DNA of 64,000 nucleotides, from the NCBI GenBank assembly GCA_910578455.1, contig CAJTQA010000003.1:38573-102572 (forward strand), written 5' to 3'. The position numbers and the translations under genes are program-made. Shown piece after piece: positions 43,803 through 53,507 of the stretch. Position 1 is the stretch's first letter, and each line of letters begins with the position of its first letter. This DNA is from an uncultured Dorea sp. (GTDB taxonomy: Bacteria > Bacillota > Clostridia > Lachnospirales > Lachnospiraceae). Below the pieces are notes generated by a model that was given only the letters and a program-made list of their open reading frames with translations, was not told the DNA's origin and did not search any database.

Positions 43803-44510
43803 ATGGAGATGAATCACGTATTGGTGGTAGAGGATGACAAGGAAATCCGGGAGGGGGTTAAGATCTATCTGAAATCCCAGGGCTACGAGGTGTACGAGGC
43901 AGCGGACGGGGCGGAAGGACTGGAAGTCATAGACAGGGAGGAAATCCATCTGGCAATCGTGGACGTGATGATGCCCAGGATGGACGGGATCACCATGACC
44001 ATAAAGCTGCGGGAAAAGCATGACTTTCCGGTAATCTTCCTGTCGGCAAAATCAGAGGAGGTAGATAAGATTATGGGGCTTGACATGGGGGCGGATGACT
44101 ATGTGACAAAACCCTTTACTCCAATGGAGCTTCTTGCAAGGGTCAATTCCCAGCTCAGGCGGTACAAAAGGTTTATGGAACGGCTCGGGAGCACGCAGAT
44201 TTCCCGGACAGTGCATACCATCGGAGGACTTGAGCTTAACGAGGAGACTGTGGAGGTGACGGTGGACGGCGAGCCGGTAAAAATGACGCCGATGGAGTTT
44301 AAGATACTGCTGCTGCTCATGAAGAACCCGGGCAGGGTGTTTTCGGCGGATGAGATTTATGAAAGAGTATGGAACGAGCGGGCGGTGAACACGGATACGA
44401 TTATGGTACATGTAAGGAACATTCGGGAGAAGATTGAGATTAACCCGAAGGAACCAAAATATTTGAAGGTGGTGTGGGGTGTTGGATACAAAATTGAAAA
44501 ACAGGCATAA
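43803..44510 (+). CDS. OmpR family response regulator
   Basis: A 235-residue regulator: receiver domain with acidic pocket VEDD near residue 9, phosphoacceptor Asp in IVDVMMPRMDG near 54 and Lys in YVTKPF near 103; then a winged-helix DNA-binding domain (MTPMEFKILLLLMKNPGRVF, VMVHVRNIREKI-like). RBS AAAGGAGGAGAAGGGTT. It overlaps the kinase gene by 32 bp and starts a four-gene operon with an ABC transporter. Confidence 0.93.
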   Translation: MEMNHVLVVEDDKEIREGVKIYLKSQGYEVYEAADGAEGLEVIDREEIHLAIVDVMMPRMDGITMTIKLREKHDFPVIFLSAKSEEVDKIMGLDMGADDYVTKPFTPMELLARVNSQLRRYKRFMERLGSTQISRTVHTIGGLELNEETVEVTVDGEPVKMTPMEFKILLLLMKNPGRVFSADEIYERVWNERAVNTDTIMVHVRNIREKIEINPKEPKYLKVVWGVGYKIEKQA

Positions 44511-46548
44511 ATTAGCAGTATTTTTGATAATCATTACGATAACGCTTCCTGCTCTTATCATGGCAGACAACTCTCTGGAGGCACGCTATGAGATGCAGGA
44601 GAGAAGAGAGCAGCTGAAGGAAGATGCATTGGTTTCCGAGACGTTTATAGAAAAGTTTGCAGATGTCTGCTATGTGCTTTACAACAAAGAGCAGACAGGC
44701 GGCTTTGCTGATTTTAAAGAAGAGAATGGACACCTGTTTATGGATTATGACGTCTTTGAGAGCTGCCTTGACTACCGGGTGGTAGATGAGAAAGGAGAGG
44801 TAGTCAGTAAGACGATGGCAACTTCCAGCGGTTACCCGGCAGAGGGAAACTTAAATTCCTATGCCATCGGGATGAGCATATCCTTTGATGCATACGGAAT
44901 GCCGGCGGCAGTCATAAGCCAGGGGGATTACAGAAACGAGCGCAGCAGGATACTGACAAGGAAACTGGGAGACTATTTTGACGAGTCTACGATTGGCATG
45001 AATTTCAGCTCTGCAGGAGAGGAAGATATGCTGAAAACTCCTGAGAACAGGACGTATTATCTGGCGATGAAGGAAGAGAACATGGAGGAATACTTAGATA
45101 GTCTATATGATATATATGGAGCACATGTGGGAGCCCCCGGATGGTTTGTCAATCTGTTCCTCTCTTTCATGGTGGCAGTTGCAGCAGCGGCGATTCTGCT
45201 TCCGAAGTTTCGGTCTTTAAGGACAGGGGAGGAGAGAATTTTTAAGATGCCCTTTGAGATTCCTGCCATTGCCGCTATCATCTGTATCGCGGCATCAGCC
45301 GACAAAGCAGAAGACATGGTCCGTTTCTCCGGGGACTATTATAGTACGGCAGACTTCCTGATGTGGGCGTTTATCTTTGCGGTAGTCTACTGGAGCGCGG
45401 CGAGCCTGAGGTATCTGTTTGCGATAGGAGTAAAACGGGGGTTTGGGGAATGTACGCTTACGGTGCCGGTCCTCAAATATGTAAAGAAAATATGGAAACA
45501 AGCGGTGTCGCTGTGCCGCAGATGGTTTGACAGGCTGTACCGTTCCTTTGACGATCTCGACTTTGGAGATAAGAACAACAAAGCGATACTGAAACTTGTC
45601 TTTATAAATTTTGCACTCCTTGCAGTGATAAGCTGCATGTGGTTTGCCGGGATTATCGCATTGATCGTTTATTCTATAATCCTGTATTTTATCCTGCAGA
45701 AATATTTTAACGATTTAAAGGGGAAGTATGCATGCTTGCTGAAGGCGACAAACCAGATGGCGCAGGGGAAACTTGATGTGGAGATTACAGAAGACTTAGG
45801 GGTATTCAACCCGTTTAAAGCAGAGATTGCCAAAATCCAGGACGGATACCAGAAAGCGGTTGAGAAGGAGGTAAAGAGCCAGCGCATGAAGACAGAGCTC
45901 GTCACCAACGTCTCCCATGACCTTAAGACACCTCTGACGGCAATCATCACTTATGTGAACCTTCTGAAAGAGGAAAGAGACGAGGAGAAAAGGGCGGATT
46001 ATATTGATGTGCTGGAGAGAAAGTCGCTGCGCCTTAAGGTGCTGATTGAAGACCTGTTTGAGATCAGCAAGGCGAGCAGCAGGAATATCACGCTGAATTA
46101 TGTGGATGTGGACGTTGTGAACCTTTTTAAGCAGGTGCGGCTGGAACATGCCGAAAAATTTGAGAAGGCGGGCCTTGATTTCCGCTGCACATATCCTGAA
46201 GAGAAGGCAGTGGCGAGGCTTGATTCGCAGAAGACTTACCGCATCTTTGAAAACCTGCTTGTAAATGTGGCGAAATACGCGCTCCCGAATACAAGGGTAT
46301 ATGTGAAAGTGGAAAAGACAGAAGAGGAAGTGATCTTGCGTATCATGAACATATCGGCGACAGAGCTTAACTTTAATGTTGATGAGATCACGGAGCGGTT
46401 TGTGAGGGGGGATGTGTCCCGCAACACGGAAGGGTCGGGGCTTGGGCTTGCCATAGCCAAGAGCTTTACGGAACTTCAGAAAGGTCGCTTTAAGATTGAG
46501 ACGGAAGGGGATCTTTTTAAGGCAGAGGCAGCTTTTCCCTGCGTGTAG
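44479..46548 (+). CDS. Membrane sensor histidine kinase
   Basis: A 689-residue kinase with a first membrane helix near residues 13-30, an outer domain of about 190 residues, and further helices near 225-245, 258-275, 290-310 and 370-395. A HAMP-like linker leads to the H-box NVSHDLKTPLTA near residue 480, N-box ENLLVNVAKYA and G-box EGSGLGLAIAKSF. It starts at GTG 44479 inside the regulator gene. Unlike the short BceS-type kinases it has a large outer domain, so it may sense a ligand directly. Confidence 0.9.
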   Translation: MLDTKLKNRHKLAVFLIIITITLPALIMADNSLEARYEMQERREQLKEDALVSETFIEKFADVCYVLYNKEQTGGFADFKEENGHLFMDYDVFESCLDYRVVDEKGEVVSKTMATSSGYPAEGNLNSYAIGMSISFDAYGMPAAVISQGDYRNERSRILTRKLGDYFDESTIGMNFSSAGEEDMLKTPENRTYYLAMKEENMEEYLDSLYDIYGAHVGAPGWFVNLFLSFMVAVAAAAILLPKFRSLRTGEERIFKMPFEIPAIAAIICIAASADKAEDMVRFSGDYYSTADFLMWAFIFAVVYWSAASLRYLFAIGVKRGFGECTLTVPVLKYVKKIWKQAVSLCRRWFDRLYRSFDDLDFGDKNNKAILKLVFINFALLAVISCMWFAGIIALIVYSIILYFILQKYFNDLKGKYACLLKATNQMAQGKLDVEITEDLGVFNPFKAEIAKIQDGYQKAVEKEVKSQRMKTELVTNVSHDLKTPLTAIITYVNLLKEERDEEKRADYIDVLERKSLRLKVLIEDLFEISKASSRNITLNYVDVDVVNLFKQVRLEHAEKFEKAGLDFRCTYPEEKAVARLDSQKTYRIFENLLVNVAKYALPNTRVYVKVEKTEEEVILRIMNISATELNFNVDEITERFVRGDVSRNTEGSGLGLAIAKSFTELQKGRFKIETEGDLFKAEAAFPCV

Positions 46549-46581
46549 CATGAACATGCCGGAAAGAGAGGAGGGGAAGCC

Positions 46582-48450
46582 GTGAAAGCGATGCTTAAGA
46601 TTTTCAAGAGCAGCATATCAGACTGCATCCTGTGTTTTCTGAGTGCAGTCCTCGTCTCGGGGATGCTCTTTCTGTTCGAGGGGGTCAGGGTTATGATCCT
46701 GGCCTCCTTGGATGAGTATGAGAAGATGCACTCGAATATTGGAATTGCTGCCCAGACATATATTTTTGTCCTGCTGTTTATCGGGGTCATCCTGATTATG
46801 TATACAGTAGGCAATTACAGCAGGACGAGGCTTAGAGATTACGGCATGTTTCTTGTGCTGGGTGCAGAAAAGCTCCGTGTCATGGGGATGATCATTTCGG
46901 AGTACGCAGTCATATGCGGGATATCCAGTGTGATAGGCTGCGGGGCGGGTTTCCCTTTTTTGCTTCTGGTCCGGCATGTTTTTAAAAAGCAAGGGATTCC
47001 GGCACATTTTACGCCGGAGATGTTCATGGGAACGGTGTGTATGGCATTTCTTTACATGTTTCTTGTGTTTGCAGGAGCTGTTCTCCTCAACCTTATAAAT
47101 ATCCGGAACCATTCGCTTTCATCGCTTATGGACAGTAAGGAAAAGAAAAGCCGGATCCCGTCGTTGACGTGGAGCGCAGCGGGTGTGCCTGCAGGGGTAT
47201 CCTGCGTGGCGCTTGCGGCGTTTATCCTTACAAGGCAGCCTGTAAGTTACGAAAAGATGAAGTACGCCTTTCTCCTGTTTTTGTGCGGAACCTGCCTGCT
47301 CTTTACTCATCTGGGGAATCTTGCCCTGAGATTTATGAAGAAAAGGGAAAAATGGTACTACAGGCATTTGCTGAGGGTAAAAAATCTGTATTACCGCTTT
47401 TCGGACAGCAGGAATCTCATGCTGGCTGTTTTTCTCATTAATTTTTTCGTGTTAGTATTTGTAAATATGAATATCGTGGAATATAAGAATACTACTTCAA
47501 AATATTTGTGGAAATATCCTTATGATTATGTGTGGATGACAGAAAAAGAGCAGATAGAGACGATCAGGAAAGCATCCTCGGAATGGGAGAACGAGATGAA
47601 GATATGCCCGTATACAAAGGTATTTTCCAATGACGGCGGTGAGTACATCGGGATCTCTTTATCTTCCTACCGTCAGTTATCCAGACGTAAAGCAGAGCTG
47701 GAGCCGGGAATGTTCCTGTCGATCATAGAAAAAGCCAAGTCGGATGAAGATGTGATGTTTCCCGATGAACAGGTATATCTGATGGAGGATGGCAAGGCGA
47801 GGCAGTTCTGGCGTAAGGCGGAATGGAATGAGATTCTGTTTGTGGCGCAGCAGCCGGAGCTTATCGGAATAATAGTGATGGAAGATGGGGAGTTTGATGC
47901 CCTGCGGAAGTCACAGGGCACAGATGCTGTGATCGTTGTGCAGAACGTGGAAGGAAACAACCGGGAAAAGGGGAAGAAACTGAATAAGGCTGCGTTGTCT
48001 GCCGGTGCGTCGGTGTACTCAAAAGAAAGCCTGATGCGAAAGGACAGGCAAGAGGATATGACGACGCTGATCTTCTATATATGTCTGGGAATATTCCTGA
48101 TCATATCGGATATGACAGCTCTGGCGGTAAAAGTATGGTCGGAGATTCCGCAGTTAAGCATAAAATATGGTTTTCTTAAGAAAATGGGAATGGACGACGC
48201 AGATGTAAGGGCCAATATCAAGGGAGAGCTGTCTGTGTACATGCAAGTTCCCTTCTGGCTTTCGATTGCGGCGGGGGGAGCTGTGGCGGCTTATATCCTG
48301 CAGGGCGCAGAGAAGATAATTATTGCGGAGGTTTTGGCACTGTTTGTATTTTTGGCAGCAGTTCAGGCAATCTATATTGCCGGAGTGAAGGAGTACGGTT
48401 ACCGGGCGGTAAATGCCAGATTTGTCAGGAGGGATAGAAAGTGGAACTGA
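46582..48450 (+). CDS. FtsX-like ABC transporter permease (BceB-like)
   Basis: A 622-residue permease with about ten membrane helices in the 2+2+... FtsX/MacB layout and a loop of about 200 residues (about 300-500) outside, the usual place for antimicrobial-peptide contact in BceB-type permeases. Early segments RLRDYGMFLVLGAEKLRVMG match that family. It overlaps the ATPase gene by 10 bp. Role: probably peptide-antibiotic resistance or sensing with the kinase upstream; the trigger is unknown. Confidence 0.82.
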   Translation: MKAMLKIFKSSISDCILCFLSAVLVSGMLFLFEGVRVMILASLDEYEKMHSNIGIAAQTYIFVLLFIGVILIMYTVGNYSRTRLRDYGMFLVLGAEKLRVMGMIISEYAVICGISSVIGCGAGFPFLLLVRHVFKKQGIPAHFTPEMFMGTVCMAFLYMFLVFAGAVLLNLINIRNHSLSSLMDSKEKKSRIPSLTWSAAGVPAGVSCVALAAFILTRQPVSYEKMKYAFLLFLCGTCLLFTHLGNLALRFMKKREKWYYRHLLRVKNLYYRFSDSRNLMLAVFLINFFVLVFVNMNIVEYKNTTSKYLWKYPYDYVWMTEKEQIETIRKASSEWENEMKICPYTKVFSNDGGEYIGISLSSYRQLSRRKAELEPGMFLSIIEKAKSDEDVMFPDEQVYLMEDGKARQFWRKAEWNEILFVAQQPELIGIIVMEDGEFDALRKSQGTDAVIVVQNVEGNNREKGKKLNKAALSAGASVYSKESLMRKDRQEDMTTLIFYICLGIFLIISDMTALAVKVWSEIPQLSIKYGFLKKMGMDDADVRANIKGELSVYMQVPFWLSIAAGGAVAAYILQGAEKIIIAEVLALFVFLAAVQAIYIAGVKEYGYRAVNARFVRRDRKWN

Positions 48451-49166
48451 TCAGGACAGAAAATGTCGTTAAGAATTATGGGAGCACTGAGGTGCTTAAG
48501 GGCGTCAGCTTAAATATCCGGGAAAGAGAATTTGTCGGCATCATGGGGAAATCAGGCAGCGGGAAGACGACTCTTTTAAAAATCCTTGGCATGACCGAAC
48601 CCGTGACAGATGGCGAGCTTATGTACCGGGGGAAGAGAGCGCAGGAGCTTTCGGATAAGGAGTCGGCCAGGATACGCCGGGAGGAATTAGGATTCGTGTT
48701 TCAGGAATTTTTTCTGATGGACAGCCTTGACATTCTTGAAAATGTCATGCTGCCGCTGCTTATCAGTAAAGATGCTGATGGCAGGGGAAAGAAGAAGGCT
48801 GCGATGCTGATGGAAAGGTTTGGCATCAGGGAACTGGCAGAGAAGATGCCATGCGAGCTGTCTGGAGGGGAGAGGCAGAGAACGGCGATATGCAGGGCGT
48901 TGATCAATGATCCGCAGCTCGTGCTGGCAGATGAGCCCACAGGGAGCCTTGATTCGAAATCCGGAAAAACGGTGATTGATTCCCTGGGAAAAATTAACCG
49001 GGAGCTTGGCAAGACAATTATCATGGTGACACATGACCCTTGGATGGCAAGCCATTGTAGCCGGGTGGTGCTGCTGAAAGACGGGATTATACTGGATGAA
49101 CTGAAGTGCAGAAACGTAATGGATACATTTTATCAGGAAATACTTGGAAGAATGTCAGAGCTCTAG
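48441..49166 (+). CDS. ABC transporter ATP-binding protein (BceA/MacB type)
   Basis: A 241-residue ATPase: Walker A GKSGSGKTTL near residue 36, signature LSGGERQRTAICRAL near 141, Walker B LVLADEPTGSLDS near 160 and His in MVTHDP. This is the classical lipoprotein/peptide exporter subfamily. It pairs with the permease it overlaps. The operon seems to end here; no strong terminator is seen in the 120 bp before the next gene. Confidence 0.92.
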   Translation: MELIRTENVVKNYGSTEVLKGVSLNIREREFVGIMGKSGSGKTTLLKILGMTEPVTDGELMYRGKRAQELSDKESARIRREELGFVFQEFFLMDSLDILENVMLPLLISKDADGRGKKKAAMLMERFGIRELAEKMPCELSGGERQRTAICRALINDPQLVLADEPTGSLDSKSGKTVIDSLGKINRELGKTIIMVTHDPWMASHCSRVVLLKDGIILDELKCRNVMDTFYQEILGRMSEL

Positions 49167-49288
49167 AGCCGTTTTGAGATATCTTTTTAAATGTCTGAAA
49201 ACTTCTCTCTTGTAAACATGTTCTTAATAAGATACAATAAGATATATAATCAGAAATAAGAAGGTGTGGAAGGGGAGGGGAAGAAATA

Positions 49289-51013
49289 ATGAAGATTATG
49301 AATGTATTCCTCGAGAAGTTTTTGCGAAAAAAGAAGGAGGATAATCAGGAGGAGCCTGTGGAAAAGGCGTTTTTGGAGGAGCCGGAGCCGCAGTTTGAGA
49401 CGTCCGAAGACGATCCTGCCTGCCTGGAGCTGTCTCACGAACATCCGCTCTACCGTCTGTATGACCTTCGGACAGAGAAGTCCAGGAACACGCCCCCTCC
49501 GGAGCTGATAATGAAAGGGTGCGACGATCTGCCGGAGAGCAAAGTGAGGCAGGAGCTTATGGGATTCCGCATTGAGGTCACGAAAGCGGCTGACCAGCGG
49601 CTGAAGGATGCGACGCCGAAAGTAAAGGTAGACGAGGACGGGGTGGAGACCGTGGGGTTAGAGCCGTCCATGGACGCGCAGCCTCTGGTGCATATCTCGT
49701 CAGACAAGATGTATGCGTGGGTCATGGTCTTCCCGCCGACAGGCATGGGAAAAGAACTGGACCGGGAGATCCTCTGTGATGCGCTGGAGAAAAAGAAAGT
49801 CACTTACGGGGTAGATCTGGAGCTTCTGGAGAAACTGCCGGAGGACTATAACCGGTATTTCCATTTGTTTCCGATTGCAAGGGGAAGCAAGGCGGCGAAC
49901 GGGGATAACGGCTATATCGTAGATTATTTTCTCAGGAATGTGGAGCGTGTGCCGGAGATGGATGAATTCGGCAACGTGGACTATACGTCCCTTGGTTCCG
50001 AGCAGAATGTTAAAAAGGGCGATCTGATCTGTGAGGCGATCCCGCCGACGGAAGGGATAGCGGGGCGGAACGTGCTGAATCAGGAGCTGCGCTGCAAGGA
50101 CGGGCGGAGCGTGTCTATCCCGAAAGGGAAGAATACGGAGATCAGCGAGGACGGGAACAAGCTTCTGGCATCTCTGGACGGACGGGTGGAATTCAGCGGG
50201 CGGTATTTCTCGGTAAGGCCTCTCCTTGAAGTCCACGGGAATGTGGATTACTCTACGGGAAATATTAATTTTATAGGAGACGTGCTGGTGCGGGGCGATG
50301 TGTGCAGCGGTTTTTCGGTCCGCGCCATGGGGGATATCAAAGTATGCGGCGTAGTGGAGTCCTGCGAGATAGAGGCGGGAGGAGACCTGATCGTTGACAA
50401 GGGCATCATAGGGAACAAGGAGAACCTGGAGAATATCGTGCGCTCGCAGCACAATGTATATTCTAAATATATCGCGAACAGCATCGTACATGCCAGAAAG
50501 AACGTGCATACGGATGTCATCCGCTACAGCAACGTATACAGCGACGGGGATGTCCAGGTCTGCTCGGGAAGGGGGCTTGTGGTCGGCGGCCAGATACGTG
50601 CGGCGCGCGGAGTCGAGGCCAGGACGGTAGGTTCCGTGTATGAAAGCCCGACTCTTATCATGCTGGGGGGTCAGCCCTATGCAGATTTTGAGAGAGAGCT
50701 TTTATCTCGGAATATAAAAGAGATGAAAGCGGAGATGGAACGTCTGGAGCAGCAGCCGGACAGCCCGTTCCGTTCAAAACGCATGAGCAAGCTGCGGCTT
50801 GAGCTGTCCGTAAACGGGATGAAGCTTAATAAGTTTGACCGGGAAAAGGAGAGGCTTGACGAGGAGCTGGAAGAGAAAGGGGGCTGCCAGCTCAGGTGCA
50901 GCACGGCGCACCCGAAAGTGACGATAACGATCGAGGGAGAGACGGTTGTTCTGGACCGCACTTATAATTCCTGCTATGCAAGGCTCGTGGGCGGGGAGAT
51001 ATTCCTGATGTAA
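49289..51013 (+). CDS. FapA family (DUF342) beta-helix protein
   Basis: A 574-residue protein. After a basic/acidic N-terminal stretch comes a DUF342 N-terminal domain (about 90-300) and then a right-handed beta-helix of short repeats (VDYSTGNINFIGDVLVRGDV, GFSVRAMGDIKVCGVVES, EAGGDLIVDKGIIG), followed by a coiled coil (about 470-540). Members occur widely in Clostridia and Vibrio (FapA); roles suggested include polymer binding and cell-envelope functions, but none is firm. RBS GGGGAGGGGAAG. It precedes the cysteine T-box promoter. Confidence 0.85.
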   Translation: MKIMNVFLEKFLRKKKEDNQEEPVEKAFLEEPEPQFETSEDDPACLELSHEHPLYRLYDLRTEKSRNTPPPELIMKGCDDLPESKVRQELMGFRIEVTKAADQRLKDATPKVKVDEDGVETVGLEPSMDAQPLVHISSDKMYAWVMVFPPTGMGKELDREILCDALEKKKVTYGVDLELLEKLPEDYNRYFHLFPIARGSKAANGDNGYIVDYFLRNVERVPEMDEFGNVDYTSLGSEQNVKKGDLICEAIPPTEGIAGRNVLNQELRCKDGRSVSIPKGKNTEISEDGNKLLASLDGRVEFSGRYFSVRPLLEVHGNVDYSTGNINFIGDVLVRGDVCSGFSVRAMGDIKVCGVVESCEIEAGGDLIVDKGIIGNKENLENIVRSQHNVYSKYIANSIVHARKNVHTDVIRYSNVYSDGDVQVCSGRGLVVGGQIRAARGVEARTVGSVYESPTLIMLGGQPYADFERELLSRNIKEMKAEMERLEQQPDSPFRSKRMSKLRLELSVNGMKLNKFDREKERLDEELEEKGGCQLRCSTAHPKVTITIEGETVVLDRTYNSCYARLVGGEIFLM

Positions 51014-51029
51014 CATTCAGCGAAATCAG

Positions 51030-51058
51030 TTGACAAATATCCGGTTTTCACATATTAT
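51030..51058 (+). promoter_or_regulatory. Promoter of the cysE-cysS operon
   Basis: TTGACA at 51030-51035 and TATTAT at 51053-51058 with a 17-bp spacer, just upstream of the T-box leader. Confidence 0.8.
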
Positions 51059-51090
51059 GGTATGGTAATTATATTTATAGGCAAAGACAT

Positions 51091-51363
51091 GGAACGGGAG
51101 GAGTAACAGTTTCCGGAACTGACAGAGAGGAGCCGTCACCGGCTGAAAGCGGCTCTGAGGGAAGAATCTGCGAAGTGCGCCCGGGAGTCTGTCCGGTGAA
51201 CAGGAGCGGGGAGCTGTGATTAAGTAGCCGGATACGTTTGGCATACGTTACATGCATTGAGCGGAGGAGCGTCCGGGTAATCCGGAGGTCCTTTAGAAGA
51301 GTGGAACCGCGGGGCATAATGCTTCGTCTCTTGCCGAAACCAGGCAGGAGACGGAGCTTTTTT
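51091..51363 (+). promoter_or_regulatory. T-box riboswitch, cysteine
   Basis: The T-box core AGAGTGGAACCGCGG is at 51298-51312 and the terminator (GTCTCTTGCC/GGCAGGAGAC, then seven T) at 51321-51363. Stem I runs from about 51091 to 51185, with AGTAA on its 5' side and GAAG-TGC-G on its 3' side, giving a TGC (Cys) specifier at 51176-51178. Uncharged tRNA-Cys would pair with it and with the core, preventing termination. The downstream cysE and cysS agree with a cysteine response. The specifier position is my own folding. Confidence 0.88.
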
Positions 51364-51418
51364 GTTATACCGGAAACTTGTTTCCTGCATGTTAAGTTTT
51401 ATAATAAGGAGAATGATT

Positions 51419-52114
51419 ATGGGCATGATATCTTACATCAAAGAAGAGATTAAGGTCATAAGAGAACGGGACCCGGCGATCAAGTCCAATATGGAAGTGT
51501 TCTTGTATCCCAGTTTTAAGGCGATCATAATGTACCGGGCGGCGCATAAGCTGTATCGGAAAAAACATTATTTCCTGGCCCGCTGGGTTTCCCAGAGGGC
51601 GGCGAGGAAAACCGGGATTGAGATACATCCGGGGGCAAAGATTGGGAAAGGGCTTTTCATCGACCATGGAAGCGGCGTCATCATCGGCGAGACGGCGGAG
51701 CTGGGAGATAATGTCACGCTGTACCAGGGAGTGACTCTCGGCGGTACGGGAAAAGAACAGGGGAAAAGGCACCCTACCCTGAAGGACAATGTGATGGTAA
51801 GCGCGGGGGCGAAGGTGCTTGGCTCCTTCACCATAGGGGAGAACTCGAAGATAGGAGCAGGCTCCGTAGTGCTTAAGGAGGTTCCGCCCAACTGTACGGT
51901 AGTGGGCGTTCCGGGCCGTGTGGTGAGGATGGGGAATATCAAGATCCCCCGCTCCGACATGGATCAGATTGACCTTCCGGATCCGATAAGCAACGATATC
52001 CGGGAGCTTCAGGCAGACAACATACGCATGCACAGACGGATCATGGATATGGAGAGAAAGTTAAGATCAGCAGCAGAGACCAAAAAGGAGATAAAGGAAG
52101 ATGAAAGTATTTAA
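51419..52114 (+). CDS. cysE: Serine O-acetyltransferase
   Basis: A 231-residue enzyme making O-acetylserine, the precursor of cysteine. The hexapeptide-repeat domain is clear: GIEIHPGAKIGKGLFIDHG, VTLYQGVTLGGTG, GAKVLGSFTIGENSKIGAGS and VVGVPGRVV. His in DHGSG and in RHPTL are the expected catalytic residues. ATG 51419 has AAGGAG 7 bp upstream; earlier starts would run back into the T-box terminator. It overlaps cysS by 14 bp. Confidence 0.93.
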   Translation: MGMISYIKEEIKVIRERDPAIKSNMEVFLYPSFKAIIMYRAAHKLYRKKHYFLARWVSQRAARKTGIEIHPGAKIGKGLFIDHGSGVIIGETAELGDNVTLYQGVTLGGTGKEQGKRHPTLKDNVMVSAGAKVLGSFTIGENSKIGAGSVVLKEVPPNCTVVGVPGRVVRMGNIKIPRSDMDQIDLPDPISNDIRELQADNIRMHRRIMDMERKLRSAAETKKEIKEDESI

Positions 52115-53507
52115 CACACTGTCTAAGACAAAGCAGGAGTTCGTTCCGTTGGAGGAGAACAAGGTAAAGATGTATGTATGCGGGCCTACCGTGTATAATT
52201 TCATCCATATCGGCAACGCAAGGCCGATGATCGTATTTGACACCGTCCGCAGATATTTTGAGTATAAGGGATATGACGTGAATTTTGTGTCGAATTTCAC
52301 GGATGTGGACGACAAGATCATCAAACGCGCCATCGAAGAGGGAGTGTCCTCCGAAGAGATATCCAAACGGTATATTGCCGAGTGCAAGAAAGATATGGAG
52401 GGCATGAATATCAAGCCTGCCACAAAGCATCCGCTTGCGACGGAAGAGATTGACGGCATGATCGAGATGATCGGACAGCTGATTGAAAAGGGTTTTGCCT
52501 ACGAGAAAAACGGAACGGTCTATTTCCGCACAAGGAAATTCGGGGAATACGGGAAACTGTCCCATAAGAACCTGGATGATCTGCGCTCCGGGGAGCGTTC
52601 CCTGCTGGTGACAGGAGAGGACGAAAAGGAAGACGCTCTTGACTTCGTCCTCTGGAAACCGAAGAAAGAGGGGGAGCCTTTCTGGGAGTCTCCATGGAGC
52701 CAGGGGCGCCCGGGATGGCATATCGAGTGTTCCGTGATGTCAAAGAAATATCTCGGCGAGCAGATTGACATCCATGCAGGAGGGGAGGACCTTGTGTTCC
52801 CTCACCATGAGAACGAGATTGCCCAGAGCGAGGCGGCGAACGGAAAAGAATTTTCAAAATACTGGATGCACAATGCCTTTTTAAATATCGACAACCATAA
52901 GATGAGCAAATCTTTAGGGAATTTCCGCACGGTGCGGGAGATTTCCGGGCAGTATGACCTGCAGGTGCTGCGTTTCTTCATGCTGAGCGCCCACTACAGA
53001 AGCCCGCTTAACTTCAGCGCGGATCTTATGGAGGCGTCAAAAAGCGGCCTTGAGCGCATTGTGAATGCGGCGGATCACCTGAAGTTTCTGACGGGGAATG
53101 CAAAGAGCGAAACAATGACAGAGGCTGAAAAGGCTCTTTTCGGTAAGACCGGAGAGTTTGTGGAAGGCTTTGAGCATGCAATGGAGGATGATTTTAACAC
53201 GGCAGATGCCGTGGCGGCAGTCTTTGAGCTTGTAAAATATATCAATACAAATACGGATGAGGGCAGTTCGAAAGAGTACCTTGGGAAGATGCTTGACCTG
53301 CTGAAAAAGCTTACGGACGTGCTGGGATTGATCGTAGACAGGAAAGAGGAAATCCTTGACTCAGATATCGAAGAGCTTATCAGAGAGCGGCAGGAAGCCA
53401 GGAAGGCAAAGGATTTTGCAAGGGCAGATGCAATCCGCGACGAACTTCTGGAGAAAGGGATCATCCTTAAGGATACGAGGGAAGGCGTACAATGGAAGAG
53501 AGCGTAA
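52101..53507 (+). CDS. cysS: Cysteinyl-tRNA synthetase
   Basis: A 468-residue class I synthetase. CGPTVYNFIHIGNAR near residue 27 holds a zinc-ligand Cys and the HIGH motif; WHIECSVM and GGEDLVFPHHENE carry the other zinc ligands; KMSKSLGNF near 266 is the KMSKS loop. Length is standard. It is under the cysteine T-box together with cysE, and overlaps the next gene by 16 bp. Confidence 0.96.
   Translation: MKVFNTLSKTKQEFVPLEENKVKMYVCGPTVYNFIHIGNARPMIVFDTVRRYFEYKGYDVNFVSNFTDVDDKIIKRAIEEGVSSEEISKRYIAECKKDMEGMNIKPATKHPLATEEIDGMIEMIGQLIEKGFAYEKNGTVYFRTRKFGEYGKLSHKNLDDLRSGERSLLVTGEDEKEDALDFVLWKPKKEGEPFWESPWSQGRPGWHIECSVMSKKYLGEQIDIHAGGEDLVFPHHENEIAQSEAANGKEFSKYWMHNAFLNIDNHKMSKSLGNFRTVREISGQYDLQVLRFFMLSAHYRSPLNFSADLMEASKSGLERIVNAADHLKFLTGNAKSETMTEAEKALFGKTGEFVEGFEHAMEDDFNTADAVAAVFELVKYINTNTDEGSSKEYLGKMLDLLKKLTDVLGLIVDRKEEILDSDIEELIRERQEARKAKDFARADAIRDELLEKGIILKDTREGVQWKRA

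Noticed and set aside
46891..46900. ATCATTTCGG match of the other guide candidate (from 13731) inside the permease gene
   Set aside because: Ten bases inside a coding region; such a match is not rare in 64 kb on two strands.
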